Shown piece by piece: positions 41,858 through 51,297 of a DNA stretch of 64,000 nucleotides. The position numbers and the translations under genes are program-made. The DNA is from Palsa-504 sp963847965 (GTDB lineage: Bacteria > Actinomycetota > Actinomycetes > Streptosporangiales > Streptosporangiaceae). Within the stretch, counting starts at the first letter, position 1. The number at the start of each line of letters is the position of its first letter. Where the stretch lies: the NCBI GenBank assembly GCA_963847965.1, contig CAWKCG010000048.1:141050-205049 (forward strand). Direction: 5' to 3'. The notes under the pieces are model-generated. The model was not told where the DNA came from, did not search any database, and saw nothing but the letters and a program-made list of their open reading frames with translations.

Positions 41858-44800
41858 CCACGCGGGCCGGAGGCAAGCGGCTCGCCGGCCCGCCGACGCC
41901 TGCCGGCGCGGGCGAGCAGGACCGCGCTGCCGGGCCAGCCGGGGAACGGGACGGGACATCAGGCAGGCCGGCGCGCAGCCCGGTGCTGCGCTGGTCAGGC
42001 CTGGTGTGGCTGGCCGCGTTCGGCGTCCTGCTGGCGAACGACCCGGGCCGGATGTTCTTCGACACCAAGCTCAGCGTGGACCTGGACCCTTCCGGCTTCT
42101 ACGCGAGCCTGTGGCACCTGATGGACCCGCTGAACACCTTCGGCGCGCTGAACAACCAGGCGATCGGCTACGCGGTGCCGATGGCGCCGTTCTACCTGGC
42201 AGGCCACCTCGCGCACGTGCCGGTCTGGCTCATCGAGCGGCTGTGGCTTTCGCTGATCATCGCGGTCGGTTTCTGCGGTCTGGTCAAGCTGGCGGACGTT
42301 CTCGGCATTGGCACGCCGACCTCCCGCTTCCTGGCCGGACTGGTGTTCGCGCTGTGGCCGACGTTCACGATCGTCATCGGGTCAACCTCGGCGACGGCGC
42401 TGCCCGGGATGCTCGCCCCGTGGGCGGTGCTGCCGCTGACCGCGGCCGTACGCGGGAAAGGCGGCGTGGTCGGGCCCGCTGCGCGGTCCGGCGCGGTGGT
42501 GCTGCTCATGGGCGGCGTGAACGCCACCGTAACCATCGATGCGCTGCTGCTGCCCGCCTTGTTCATCCTCACCTGCGCCCGCGGGCGGCGGCTGGTCCTG
42601 CTGGCCCTCTGCTGGGGCGGCGCGGTGGCGATGGCTACCGCGTGGTGGGCCCTGCCGCTCCTGCTGCAAGGCAAGTACGCGTTCAACTTCCTGCCCTACA
42701 TCGAGCAGGCGGTCACCACGACGGGCACGATGTCGGCCGCCACCGCGCTACGCGGCGCAGGCAACTGGACCGCCTACCTCAACCTCGGCACGCCGTGGCT
42801 GCCCGCGGGCTGGGCCATGGTCGGCTCGCCCATGGCGATCATCGCCGGCGCCATCGCGGCCGTGTGCGGCCTGTACGGGCTGGCGCTGCGGAGCATGCCC
42901 TGGGCGGCCTGGCTCCGGCTGGCCGTCGGCATCGCCGCGGCCGGCGCGCTGGCCGGTTACGGCGGGTCGCTCGGCGGCCCGTTTCACACGGGAGTCGATC
43001 ACCTGCTGGACGGCCCCCTCGCGCCGTTCCGCAGCGTGTACAAGCTGGAACCGGTCATCGCGGCCGCGCTGGCGCTGGGGCTGGCGCACGCCGTCGCGAC
43101 CTGGCTGGCGCGGGCCCCAGGCGGGAAGGATGGCCGCCTCCAGCGGGTATTCGCCCTGGAGGCCAGGGCCGTCGCGGGCATCGTCCTGATCGGGCTCATG
43201 CTGCCGTACCTGTCCGGCCGGATCTTGAATCCGGGCACGTTCTCCGCGGTGCCCCGCTACTGGTATCAGGTCGCCGCGTTCCTGGCGGCCCGGTCCCCGC
43301 TGAACACCGCGCTGGTGGTGCCCGCGGACGCGCACGGCGACTACCTCTGGGGCGACCCGATCGACGACCCGCTCGTGGCGCTGGCCTCCTCACCCTGGGC
43401 GGAGGCCGGGCTGGTGCCGTACGGCGGCGCCGGATCGCAGATCCTGCTTGAGGAGGCGGAGAACGCCATCGAATCAGGCGAACAGGTCGGCGGCCTGGCC
43501 GGCTACCTCCAGCGCGCCGGGATCCGCTACGTCGTGGTGCGGAACGACCTGGACCCGCGGCAGGTGGGCTACACGTCCGCGGCGCTCGTGCACCAGACCC
43601 TGGCGCTGTCTGGGTTCACCCGGGTCGCCTCGTTCGGGCCGCTCATCGGCGGCGCGCAGATCGAGCCGCGGGCCACCCGGGCGCAGCAGGCGGCGCTGCC
43701 CAGCTACCCGGCGGTCGAGGTCTACGCCGCGGCCGGCGAAGGGACGGGGGCCAGTGCCACCCCGGGGGGACGACCCCCCCAGGCCCCCCCGCTGAGCCCC
43801 GTGACCACCCTGCCCGTCAGCCAGACCGTGCTGGTCAACGGGGGACCGGACTCGCTACTGCAGCTCACCGGGCAGGGCCTGCTCGGCCCGGGCCAGCCCG
43901 CCATCATCGCCGGGGACCCTCTGCCGGCCACCCCCGCGCTATGGGCGGTCACCGACGGGCAGCGCCGGGCGGACACGCTGTTCGGCCTGGTCAATGACAA
44001 CGTGTCCTACACCTACACCGCGACGGAGACCAACCCGTCCGGCGCCGGGCAACTCGGCCGGGAGGGCGGCCCGCCGAGGCAACTGCTGCCGGTACCGGCC
44101 GCCGGGCACCAGACCGTCGCCGTGCTGTCCGGCGCGGCGAGCGTGACCGCATCGTCGTACGGGTCGTGGATCGCCGACACCCAGCAGGATGACCCGGTTA
44201 ACGCGTTCGACGGCAACCCGGCGACGGCCTGGGCGGAAGGTAACGAGCGGACGCCGGTCGGGCAGTGGATCCAGATCACCTTCACCGGGCCGCTTGACCT
44301 GCCGGCGCGGATCGGGATACGCCTGCTTGACGACAGCACGGCCCGGGAGATCGCCAGCGTGCTCCAGGTGTCCACCGCGGCGGGCAGCGCCACCACCGAG
44401 GTCGCCGCGACCGGCGCGGTCCAGCCGCTGAACGTGGTCCCCGGCCGCACCCGCTGGCTGCGCATCACGATCCTCGGCGCCCGGCGGATCAGGCTGGCCT
44501 ACCCGGGAGCGGGCATCTCCGACGTGCTGATCCCGGGAGTCCGGGTGACCCGCCTGCTCCAGCCCGCGGAGGATCCGGCGGGCCAGCGGGCGCCATCGGT
44601 CGCGTTCTCCTTCCACCAGCAGGTGCCGTCGCCGTTCGCCTTCGCCGACCCGAACGCCACCTCGCCGATGGCCCGGACGTTCACGGTCGCCGGCCCGGTG
44701 AAAGCGCGGCTGGAGGGTTCCGCGCTCGCCTTGCCGGGGCCCGGCCTTGACGCGCTGCTCGACAAGATCGGCCTGCCCGGCCCGGGTGCGCTGCAGGTCA

Positions 44801-47211
44801 CCGTCGCCTCGACACCGGGCGCGCAGCCGGCCGGGTTCCCGGCGTCCCTGATCAGCGGGTCGGCCAGCACGCCGTGGACCGCCGACACCGCCAGCCCCGT
44901 CATCCACCTGAGCTGGCGCGGCCAGCGCCGCATCGCGTCGCTGATCGTGCGCCCGGCCGCCGGGCTGCCGTCCACGCCGCTGACCGTCGAGATCACCAGC
45001 CCGGACGGCACCCGGCAGGCGAGCATCGGGCCGGGCGGCCTGGTGAGAATCGCGCCGCCGCTGACCACCGACCGGATCGACGTGTCCTTCCCGCAGGTGC
45101 GCGCGGCCACCATCGTCACCTCGACGGGCCAGCTTGAGACGCTCCCCGTCAGGCTGGCGCAGCTCTCCGTGCCCGCGCTGGCGGGCCTGCGCGCGGTCAC
45201 GCCGGACGAGCAGGCCAGGTTCACCCTGGCCTGCGGGCAGGGCCCCGCCCTGACCGTCGACGGACGGGTTTACCAGACGTCGGTCAGCGGGACGATCGGC
45301 GAGCTGAGCCAGTACCTTCCGCTGCGGATCGCGCTGTGCGCTCCAGGCGGCGCGCTGAGCCTCGGCGCGGGACGGCACACGCTGACCGCGGCGACACCCG
45401 GCACGTTCGCGGTCACCGACCTCAGCCTGACCAGCAGCGGACCTGGCCCGCAGGCGGCCACCTCGCCCGGTGCCTCCCGGGCCGTGACCATCCAGAGCTG
45501 GCAGCCGGACCAGGGCCGGCTCAGCATCGGCCCGGGAGCGGGCTCCTACCTGGAGGCCCACGAGAACTACAACGCCGGCTGGACCGCCGTGCTGAACGGG
45601 CACGAACTCACGCCGGTCCGCCTCGACGGCTGGCAGCAGGCCTTCATCGTGCCGGCCGGGCCGGGCGGCACGATCACGCTGACCTTCCGGCCCGCCGCGG
45701 CCTATCACCGCGCGCTGGCCATCTCGGTGCTCGCCGCGGCCGTCCTGCTCGCCATCACCGCGTGGTCCTTCGCCGGCCGCCGCCGCAGGATCTTCGGGCC
45801 ACGGCCCGGCGCAGGCGAAGGCTCCGCACCCCAGGACCCGGCGGCGCCCGCCGGCTGGTTGTCGCCACCGCCGGCCGGCGCGGCCCGCGCTACCCCCGCC
45901 GGAAACAGGCGCGCCTGGCTGGGCGTGCTCGCCGTCACCGCGCTGATCTTCCTCGCCGGCGGCCCGGTGGCCCTCGCCGTCCCGGTGCTCGCCTGCCTGG
46001 CCTGGCTGCCGCCGCAGACGCACAGGGGAACGACCCTCCGAGACCCCCGCTCGCTAGCGCCGGTGCTCGCCGGCGGCGGCATGCTGGCCTCGGGACTGCT
46101 GTCCGCGGTGCGGCCATTCGGCACTGGCCTGCTGGGTCCCTTCGGCTGGCCGGCCCAGGCGTGCGCGCTCGTGGCGCTGGCCGCCGCGCTGACCCCGGCG
46201 GTCGCCGGCCCGCTCCGGCGCCAGCGCCGGCCGGGAAGCACCAGCCGAGGCGGAAAGATGAGCGCCGCGTCAAGCACCGGAATCCCGCTGGCGCTGCTGG
46301 CGACCACGGCCTACAACGTGGGGCTGATCCTGGAGAAGCGCGCCCTCGGGCAGATGCAGACCCTCGACATCCGGCGGCAGGCGCGCGCGGTCGTGAGCCT
46401 GCTGACCAGCCAGGCGTGGCTGGGCGGGTTCGCGCTGATGCTCATCGGGCTGGCCTGCCAGACCGTCGTGCTGACGTTCGAGCCGGTCAGCGTCGTGCAG
46501 CCGGTGCTCGCCTCCGGTGTCGTGCTGGTCCTGGTGCTCTCCCGGCTGGTGCTGCGGGAGCGTCTGCGCGGCGGCGAGACCTGGTGCGTGGCGGCCATCG
46601 CGGCGTCCCTGGTCCTGCTCGCCCTGTCCGCGACGAGCACCCCGGTTGGCCGCAAGGCCGACCCAGGTGAGATGGCAGCGGTCATGGTCCCGTCGGTCAT
46701 CGTCGGCCTGCTGGCCGCGGCAGGCTCGCTGCGCGCCCGCACTCGCGAGCGCGGTCCTTCGGTGAGCGCGGTCTGGTCTGGCGCCGGGACCGGCCTGCTC
46801 TACGGGGTCGCCTCGCTCGCGATCAAGGCGCTCTCCGGCATTCTGGTCGGCCACCGGACGGCGGCCGGCATCGCGATCGGCGTCGTTTCCTCGCCGTACC
46901 TTTACGCGCTGGCCGGCTCCCTGGTGGTCGCGATGCTGCTCTTCCAGGCTGCGCTGCAAGCGTGCCGCGCGTCGATCCTCATCCCGGTATCCGCCGTCAC
47001 GGGCAGCACCTACTTCATCGTCGCGGGCACCTGGCTGTTCCACGAGCACCTCCCGGCCAGCCCAGGCAAGCTCGCCCTGCGCCTGGCCGGGATCGCCCTG
47101 GCCGCGGTGGTCCTGATGGCGTTGTCCCAGAACGCGGCGGAGCCGGCCGCCGACGCCGCCGCGGGTGGCGCCGGGATGACAGACGGCGATCTGGCCGAGA
47201 CGAGGGGATGA
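41854..47211 (+). CDS. AftD-like alpha-(1->3)-arabinofuranosyltransferase (DUF3367) fused to a DMT-type transporter
   Basis: A single 1785-codon frame. ATG 41854 overlaps the methyltransferase stop. Residues 40-490 form a GT-C membrane domain (DTKLSVDLDPSGFYASLWHL with an acidic pair in the first loop). A large extracytoplasmic region follows with DUF3367 and carbohydrate-binding-like modules (QQDDPVNAFDGNPATAWAEG) and a last helix near 1290-1310. That is the AftD architecture, about 1400 residues in mycobacteria. The frame continues through more helices. From about residue 1469 (MSAASSTGIPLALLATTAYN at 46258) a complete ten-helix DMT/NIPA-like transporter follows, with EPVSVVQPVLASGVVLVLVL. 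An internal start with AGGCGGAAAG is possible, but no stop separates the two. Confidence 0.85.
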   Translation: MTTRAGGKRLAGPPTPAGAGEQDRAAGPAGERDGTSGRPARSPVLRWSGLVWLAAFGVLLANDPGRMFFDTKLSVDLDPSGFYASLWHLMDPLNTFGALNNQAIGYAVPMAPFYLAGHLAHVPVWLIERLWLSLIIAVGFCGLVKLADVLGIGTPTSRFLAGLVFALWPTFTIVIGSTSATALPGMLAPWAVLPLTAAVRGKGGVVGPAARSGAVVLLMGGVNATVTIDALLLPALFILTCARGRRLVLLALCWGGAVAMATAWWALPLLLQGKYAFNFLPYIEQAVTTTGTMSAATALRGAGNWTAYLNLGTPWLPAGWAMVGSPMAIIAGAIAAVCGLYGLALRSMPWAAWLRLAVGIAAAGALAGYGGSLGGPFHTGVDHLLDGPLAPFRSVYKLEPVIAAALALGLAHAVATWLARAPGGKDGRLQRVFALEARAVAGIVLIGLMLPYLSGRILNPGTFSAVPRYWYQVAAFLAARSPLNTALVVPADAHGDYLWGDPIDDPLVALASSPWAEAGLVPYGGAGSQILLEEAENAIESGEQVGGLAGYLQRAGIRYVVVRNDLDPRQVGYTSAALVHQTLALSGFTRVASFGPLIGGAQIEPRATRAQQAALPSYPAVEVYAAAGEGTGASATPGGRPPQAPPLSPVTTLPVSQTVLVNGGPDSLLQLTGQGLLGPGQPAIIAGDPLPATPALWAVTDGQRRADTLFGLVNDNVSYTYTATETNPSGAGQLGREGGPPRQLLPVPAAGHQTVAVLSGAASVTASSYGSWIADTQQDDPVNAFDGNPATAWAEGNERTPVGQWIQITFTGPLDLPARIGIRLLDDSTAREIASVLQVSTAAGSATTEVAATGAVQPLNVVPGRTRWLRITILGARRIRLAYPGAGISDVLIPGVRVTRLLQPAEDPAGQRAPSVAFSFHQQVPSPFAFADPNATSPMARTFTVAGPVKARLEGSALALPGPGLDALLDKIGLPGPGALQVTVASTPGAQPAGFPASLISGSASTPWTADTASPVIHLSWRGQRRIASLIVRPAAGLPSTPLTVEITSPDGTRQASIGPGGLVRIAPPLTTDRIDVSFPQVRAATIVTSTGQLETLPVRLAQLSVPALAGLRAVTPDEQARFTLACGQGPALTVDGRVYQTSVSGTIGELSQYLPLRIALCAPGGALSLGAGRHTLTAATPGTFAVTDLSLTSSGPGPQAATSPGASRAVTIQSWQPDQGRLSIGPGAGSYLEAHENYNAGWTAVLNGHELTPVRLDGWQQAFIVPAGPGGTITLTFRPAAAYHRALAISVLAAAVLLAITAWSFAGRRRRIFGPRPGAGEGSAPQDPAAPAGWLSPPPAGAARATPAGNRRAWLGVLAVTALIFLAGGPVALAVPVLACLAWLPPQTHRGTTLRDPRSLAPVLAGGGMLASGLLSAVRPFGTGLLGPFGWPAQACALVALAAALTPAVAGPLRRQRRPGSTSRGGKMSAASSTGIPLALLATTAYNVGLILEKRALGQMQTLDIRRQARAVVSLLTSQAWLGGFALMLIGLACQTVVLTFEPVSVVQPVLASGVVLVLVLSRLVLRERLRGGETWCVAAIAASLVLLALSATSTPVGRKADPGEMAAVMVPSVIVGLLAAAGSLRARTRERGPSVSAVWSGAGTGLLYGVASLAIKALSGILVGHRTAAGIAIGVVSSPYLYALAGSLVVAMLLFQAALQACRASILIPVSAVTGSTYFIVAGTWLFHEHLPASPGKLALRLAGIALAAVVLMALSQNAAEPAADAAAGGAGMTDGDLAETRG

Positions 47212-47213
47212 TC

Positions 47214-47837
47214 ATGGCCCTGGAGCAGGCGCTGCTCGACCTCCTGGTGTGTCCCATCGACAAGCGCGGCCTGCTCTACTTCGCCGGCGACGGGGTGCTG
47301 TACAACCCGCGGTTGCGCCGGCTGTACCGGATCGAGAACGGCATCCCGCTCATGCTCCCAAAGCTGGCCGTGCCGGTGCCCGAACAAGAGCACAACCGGC
47401 TGATGAAGTGCGCCAGGCGCGGCGAGGTCACCCAGATCACGGGCGGCGACGCCGGCGTGCTCGCTGACGACCCGACGCCGCCGGTGAACCCCGAGTTAGC
47501 CAGGCAGCTGGTACACGGTCAGGCCGGGCTGGTCCACCAGGACGACCGCGCCGGGCAGCCGCGCGCCAACCTGCTGGTCCCGGGGTCCTGGTCCGTCCGG
47601 GTCGTCCACCACGAACCTCACCCCGGCCGCATCCAGGGCGGCGGTCAGCGGGCCCCAGCCCTGGATGACGCCATCGAGCCGGCGCGCGCGGGGGTCGTCG
47701 GGCGCCAGTTCGACGCTGCCCACCTGGGTCCCGTCGTTCCAGATCACGGGGCGCGACAGGAGCCGGGACCACGGGTCGAGGACTACCTCGCCGTGGTTCC
47801 AGGGCGGCGTGCGGTAGGTCTCCCACGGCAGGACTAG
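47214..47837 (+). CDS. Trm112-like (UPF0434) protein with an unusual C-terminal extension
   Basis: 207 codons from ATG 47214 (GAGGGG six bases upstream; ATG 47208 overlaps the AftD-like stop). Only the first ~70 residues are recognisable: LLDLLVCPIDKRGLLYFAGD and LYNPRLRRLYRIENGIPLML, the Trm112 zinc-ribbon-like fold without all cysteines. Family members are 60-90 residues. The rest is low-complexity and lies antisense to the 3' end of the next gene over 340 bases, so it may not be selected or a stop may have been lost. Trm112 proteins activate methyltransferases, and two lie nearby. Confidence 0.65.
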   Translation: MALEQALLDLLVCPIDKRGLLYFAGDGVLYNPRLRRLYRIENGIPLMLPKLAVPVPEQEHNRLMKCARRGEVTQITGGDAGVLADDPTPPVNPELARQLVHGQAGLVHQDDRAGQPRANLLVPGSWSVRVVHHEPHPGRIQGGGQRAPALDDAIEPARAGVVGRQFDAAHLGPVVPDHGARQEPGPRVEDYLAVVPGRRAVGLPRQD

Positions 47838-49160
47838 CACCGCGCCGCGGGCCGGGCTGGCGTCGATCACGCGCGCGGCGGTCAGCCAGCCCGGCGGGTA
47901 GGCGGCCGGCCGGAGCCGCCCCGCGGCGCCCCAGGCCAGGCCGGGCACCAGCAGCACGGGCGCGAGGATCGCCGAGACTCCGATCACTATCCCGGCCGCA
48001 TCCGTGTTGACCAGCCGCTCACGCCCGCTGCGTGGCGTCCGGAACGTGCCGGGGTTCATCGCCCAGGCCACCGCGACACCGAGCCCGGCGGCCTCCGCGA
48101 GGGCCAACGGCGCCACGAACTGCTGGCCGTCGCGCAGGACCGCGAACCCCGGCCATGCGCCGATCATCGACCTGAGCAGGTCCCGGCCGGCCGCGGTCAC
48201 GCCGAGGCACGCGATCACCAGGCCGGCCGCCGCCGCGAGGCCCAGGCCGGGCCAGCGGTGCTCGCGCCGGGCGATCACCAGGTAGCCGGCCAGCGCGACG
48301 ATGACGACGGCCAGCCACAGGGCGGACCATGCTCCGCCGTAGGCCTTCGGCACCGTCTGCGCGTTCCACGCGCCGCCCAGCATCAGCAGGCTGCCGATGC
48401 TGCCGAACGGCGTGTCCGCGCGGGCCGCGAAGGCCGCCACGCCTGCGGGGTCCGCGTACACCGGGTGCAGGAGGGCTGGGATGAGCCAGGGCAGGCTGCC
48501 CGCGACCAGGGCGGTCAGCCCGACGGCCACCCGGCGGACGCTGGCGGTGAGCAGCACTCCCGGCACGACGATCAGCCCTGCGACCGCCATCGCGGCGAAC
48601 CCGCCGATGACGGCGGGCAGCAACGCCAGGCCCAGCCGGCCCGCGCCGCGCCACGAAGGGAGCCCGGGGGCGAGCACCGCCCGCAGGACCCACGGCAGGC
48701 CCGCGTAGCCCAGGAGCAGCGCCCACTGGCCGATGATCAGCCGCTCGGCCACGTAGGGATTCCACGCGTAGCACGCGCCGGCCGCCAGCCGGGCGAGCCA
48801 CGGCTCGCGGTCCAGCAACGCGACTGCCCCGGAGCAGGCGAGCACGAAGATCGACAGCAGCACGACCTTCTGCACGATGTCGGCCGGCAGGACTCGGGAC
48901 GCCGCGGCGATCACGAGGTCGCTGGGTACCGCGCGCGGCGGGGCCAGGCCGGGCAGGGCCGCGGCAAACGGCTCGCGAGGGACGAACAGCATGTCGTAGC
49001 TGAGCAGGAAACCCCGCGCCAGCCCGGGCCCGAGCGCCAGCAGCCCGAGGCCGAGACCAAGGGCGGCACCGGCGATCCTGGTGCCGGACAGGGCCGTGCG
49101 CGCGCCTTTGGCCGGGCTCTCGGCTGGTCCTGGCCAGCCCTCCCGCTCCAGCGCGCGCAC
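47496..49160 (-). CDS. Polytopic membrane protein, GT-C-like
   Basis: 554 residues with about 12 membrane helices and a C-terminal extracytoplasmic part of about 130 residues (GAVLVLPWETYRTPPWNHGE). The segment SYDMLFVPREPFAAALPG after the first helix and AWNPYVAERLIIGQWALLLG resemble AftD-related GT-C proteins of actinobacteria, but I see no certain catalytic acidic motif. It is transcribed against the Trm112-like gene. Likely a glycan polymerase or transferase of the cell envelope; function not assigned. Confidence 0.72.
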   Translation of the reverse strand: MRALEREGWPGPAESPAKGARTALSGTRIAGAALGLGLGLLALGPGLARGFLLSYDMLFVPREPFAAALPGLAPPRAVPSDLVIAAASRVLPADIVQKVVLLSIFVLACSGAVALLDREPWLARLAAGACYAWNPYVAERLIIGQWALLLGYAGLPWVLRAVLAPGLPSWRGAGRLGLALLPAVIGGFAAMAVAGLIVVPGVLLTASVRRVAVGLTALVAGSLPWLIPALLHPVYADPAGVAAFAARADTPFGSIGSLLMLGGAWNAQTVPKAYGGAWSALWLAVVIVALAGYLVIARREHRWPGLGLAAAAGLVIACLGVTAAGRDLLRSMIGAWPGFAVLRDGQQFVAPLALAEAAGLGVAVAWAMNPGTFRTPRSGRERLVNTDAAGIVIGVSAILAPVLLVPGLAWGAAGRLRPAAYPPGWLTAARVIDASPARGAVLVLPWETYRTPPWNHGEVVLDPWSRLLSRPVIWNDGTQVGSVELAPDDPRARRLDGVIQGWGPLTAALDAAGVRFVVDDPDGPGPRDQQVGARLPGAVVLVDQPGLTVYQLPG

Positions 49161-49175
49161 CGCGTGCTCCGGCGC

Positions 49176-50111
49176 CTAACCGAGCCGGCTCGAGTCGATC
49201 TGGTCCAGGTCGCCGTTGAAGCCGCCGATGCCGTTGGTGACGCCGCCGCCGCCGGACCACTGCCACACGAGCGCGTGGCTGCTCGAGCTGGTCTGGCCGC
49301 CGAAGAACTGCGCGCACGGGCCGGATCCGTGGTTCAGGCACCAGCCAGACGGATAGGCGCCGGTGTAGTCGGTGGTCTCAGGCTCGTAGGTCCATTCGTA
49401 GGTGTCCGGGATCAGCGAGTCGGTCCCGGTGCCGAAGATCGAGGTCCAGACGCTCGCGGTGGAGTAGACGCCCACCTGGTACGAGGAGTGAGCGGTGATG
49501 TAATCGGCGAACCCGTTGAAATCGGCGCGGTCCACGGCGGCCGGGATGCCGCTCTGCCTGACCACCCCGCTGCACGCCGAGGTGTAGACGTTGTTCCAGC
49601 CGTTGTCCGGCGCGGGCGCGATGCCCGGTAGCTCGACGTCCATCCAGACGATCTTGTAGTCGAAAACGCCGTTCGCGATGTCGGACAGCGCCCGGGCGGC
49701 CTGCCGCGCGCCCCACGCGCTGGCCTCGGCGGTGCTCCCGTTGTAGTTCGGGTCTACGCCGGGCCCGCCCATGAACCAGTACGCGCCGTCGCCGACGCCC
49801 TTGCCGTACGCCGCGAAGTCGGTGTGCGCCTTCGCGGCGTCGCTGGCGTCGAAGGCGATGAAGCCGCCCTTGCAGCCCAGCCAGTACGCCCAGTTCCCGG
49901 TCATCCCGATGTACCCGCCGTAGGCCCCGCCCAGGTACGGCATGGCGTACGGCGCGCCGCCCGGCACCGAGACCGGGAAGCTGTCAGTACCCCACCAGAA
50001 CCCGGCCGGACCGTCGCCGGCCGGGCGCGCCTGCGCCGCGACCGCCGGGGTGAGAAAGATCAGGGCCGCTCCGGCCGCGAGTCCCCCGCGGGTCAGCCAC
50101 GACCGCCTCAT
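49176..50111 (-). CDS. Secreted DUF1906-like (glycoside-hydrolase-like) protein
   Basis: 311 residues from ATG 50111, with GGAGG four bases upstream. The N-terminus is a signal peptide with an Arg start (MRRSWLTRGGLAAGAALIFL, cleavage near AQA-RP). The mature part has FIAFDASDAAKAHTDFAAYG, YKIVWMDVELPGIAP, GVYSTASVWTSIFG and HALVWQWSGGGG, the order of a TIM-barrel GH25-like DUF1906 domain. It may bind or hydrolyse peptidoglycan. Four cysteines could form disulfides. Confidence 0.75.
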   Translation of the reverse strand: MRRSWLTRGGLAAGAALIFLTPAVAAQARPAGDGPAGFWWGTDSFPVSVPGGAPYAMPYLGGAYGGYIGMTGNWAYWLGCKGGFIAFDASDAAKAHTDFAAYGKGVGDGAYWFMGGPGVDPNYNGSTAEASAWGARQAARALSDIANGVFDYKIVWMDVELPGIAPAPDNGWNNVYTSACSGVVRQSGIPAAVDRADFNGFADYITAHSSYQVGVYSTASVWTSIFGTGTDSLIPDTYEWTYEPETTDYTGAYPSGWCLNHGSGPCAQFFGGQTSSSSHALVWQWSGGGGVTNGIGGFNGDLDQIDSSRLG

Positions 50112-50204
50112 GTCGCCTCCACGTGACCTCTTCGTCATCGGCCCGCCCACCTTATAGGTTGGCGGGACGGTAACGTCGCCGCGGGACGATCCAGGAGAAC
50201 CGTG

Positions 50205-50978
50205 ATGACCGAGCAGGCGGTGCGGGTGGAGCGGTCGGGGGCGGTCAGCACGGTCTTGCTGTACCGTCCAGCCCGGCGCAACGCGGTCGACGGGCCGACC
50301 GCGGCCGAACTGGCGGACGCCTTCCGGGCGTTCGACGCCGATCCCGGCGCCGCGGTGGCCGTGCTGCACGGTGAGGGCGGGGTGTTCTGCTCCGGCGCCG
50401 ACCTGACCGCGCTGGGCACCGAACGCGGCAACCGGGCGGCCGCGGAGGGCGACGGGCCGATGGGGCCGACCCGGCTACGGCTGTCCAAGCCGGTCATCGC
50501 GGCGGTGTCCGGGTACGCGGTGGCCGGCGGGCTGGAGCTCGCGCTGTGGTGCGACCTGCGGATCGCCGACGAGACCGCCGTGTTCGGCGTGTTCTGCCGG
50601 CGCTGGGGCGTCCCGCTGATCGACGGCGGGACGGTGCGGCTCCCTCGGCTCATCGGGACCAGCCGGGCGATGGACATGATCTTGACCGGGCGGGCCGTCG
50701 GCGCCGCCGAGGCGGCGGCGATCGGGCTGGCGAACCGCGTGGTGCCCGCCGGGCAGGCGCTGGCCGCGGCGCAGGAACTGGCCGCTCAGCTCGCCTCGTT
50801 CCCGCAGGTCTGCCTGCGCAGCGACCGTGCGTCGGTGCTGGACGCCGACGGCCTCGGCGAGACCGCCGCGCTGGCCGCCGAGTTCGCGCACGGGCGCGCG
50901 GCGCTGGCGGAGGAGGCTGGCGCGGGGGCCGCCAGGTTCGCCGCCGGCGCGGGCCGGCACGGGTCTCTCGGCCCCTGA
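50205..50978 (+). CDS. Enoyl-CoA hydratase/isomerase family protein
   Basis: 257 residues from ATG 50205 with AGGAG seven bases upstream (GTG 50202 is an alternative). Crotonase fold: VSTVLLYRPARRNAVDGPTA, VAVLHGEGGVFCSGADLTAL, KPVIAAVSGYAVAGGLELAL and ARRWGVP-like CRRWGVPLIDGGTVRLPRLI. Acts on an acyl-CoA thioester; substrate not predictable. It is followed by a DUF427 fragment and an acyl-CoA dehydrogenase, so a fatty or branched acyl-CoA route is likely. Confidence 0.88.
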   Translation: MTEQAVRVERSGAVSTVLLYRPARRNAVDGPTAAELADAFRAFDADPGAAVAVLHGEGGVFCSGADLTALGTERGNRAAAEGDGPMGPTRLRLSKPVIAAVSGYAVAGGLELALWCDLRIADETAVFGVFCRRWGVPLIDGGTVRLPRLIGTSRAMDMILTGRAVGAAEAAAIGLANRVVPAGQALAAAQELAAQLASFPQVCLRSDRASVLDADGLGETAALAAEFAHGRAALAEEAGAGAARFAAGAGRHGSLGP

Positions 50979-51043
50979 CCGCAGTAAGCTCTCCGCGATC
51001 TACGCCTTTCGTTCCATAAGTCACAGATACGAAGGAGCCGTGC

Positions 51044-51208
51044 GTGAACGACTATCCGGCGAATATCGTCGCGGTCAACCACGTCGAACCGGTGCCGCGC
51101 CGCATCCGGGCCTACCTGGGCGGCGTGAAGGTCCTGGACACGACCGGGGCCTTGTACGTCTGGGAGCGGCCGCGTACGCACTTCTTCCGGTCGGACGACG
51201 GTCGGTAG
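51044..51208 (+). pseudogene. DUF427 fragment
   Basis: 54 codons from GTG 51044, with GAAGGAG six bases upstream. The sequence PRRIRAYLGGVKVLDTTGAL and YVWERP matches the start of DUF427 (nucleotidyltransferase-like beta-tent fold), where WERP is normally followed by a Tyr-rich YYPxYY segment. Here it turns into an unrelated tail and stops. So the 3' part of the gene is lost, or a frameshift has occurred just before 51180. Good ribosome-binding site, no known function. Confidence 0.5.
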
Positions 51209-51297
51209 CCCTGGCGTTCGCGCGCCCGGACCTAGACAGGGCCCGGCGCTGGTCAGAGACTGGCGTCACGGTTCGCTTGAGGAAGGACGCGACGCCC

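Noticed and set aside
43939..46023. 694-codon minus-strand frame inside the AftD-like gene
   Set aside because: Low-complexity antisense frame with no motif; opposite strand has a clear DUF3367 enzyme.
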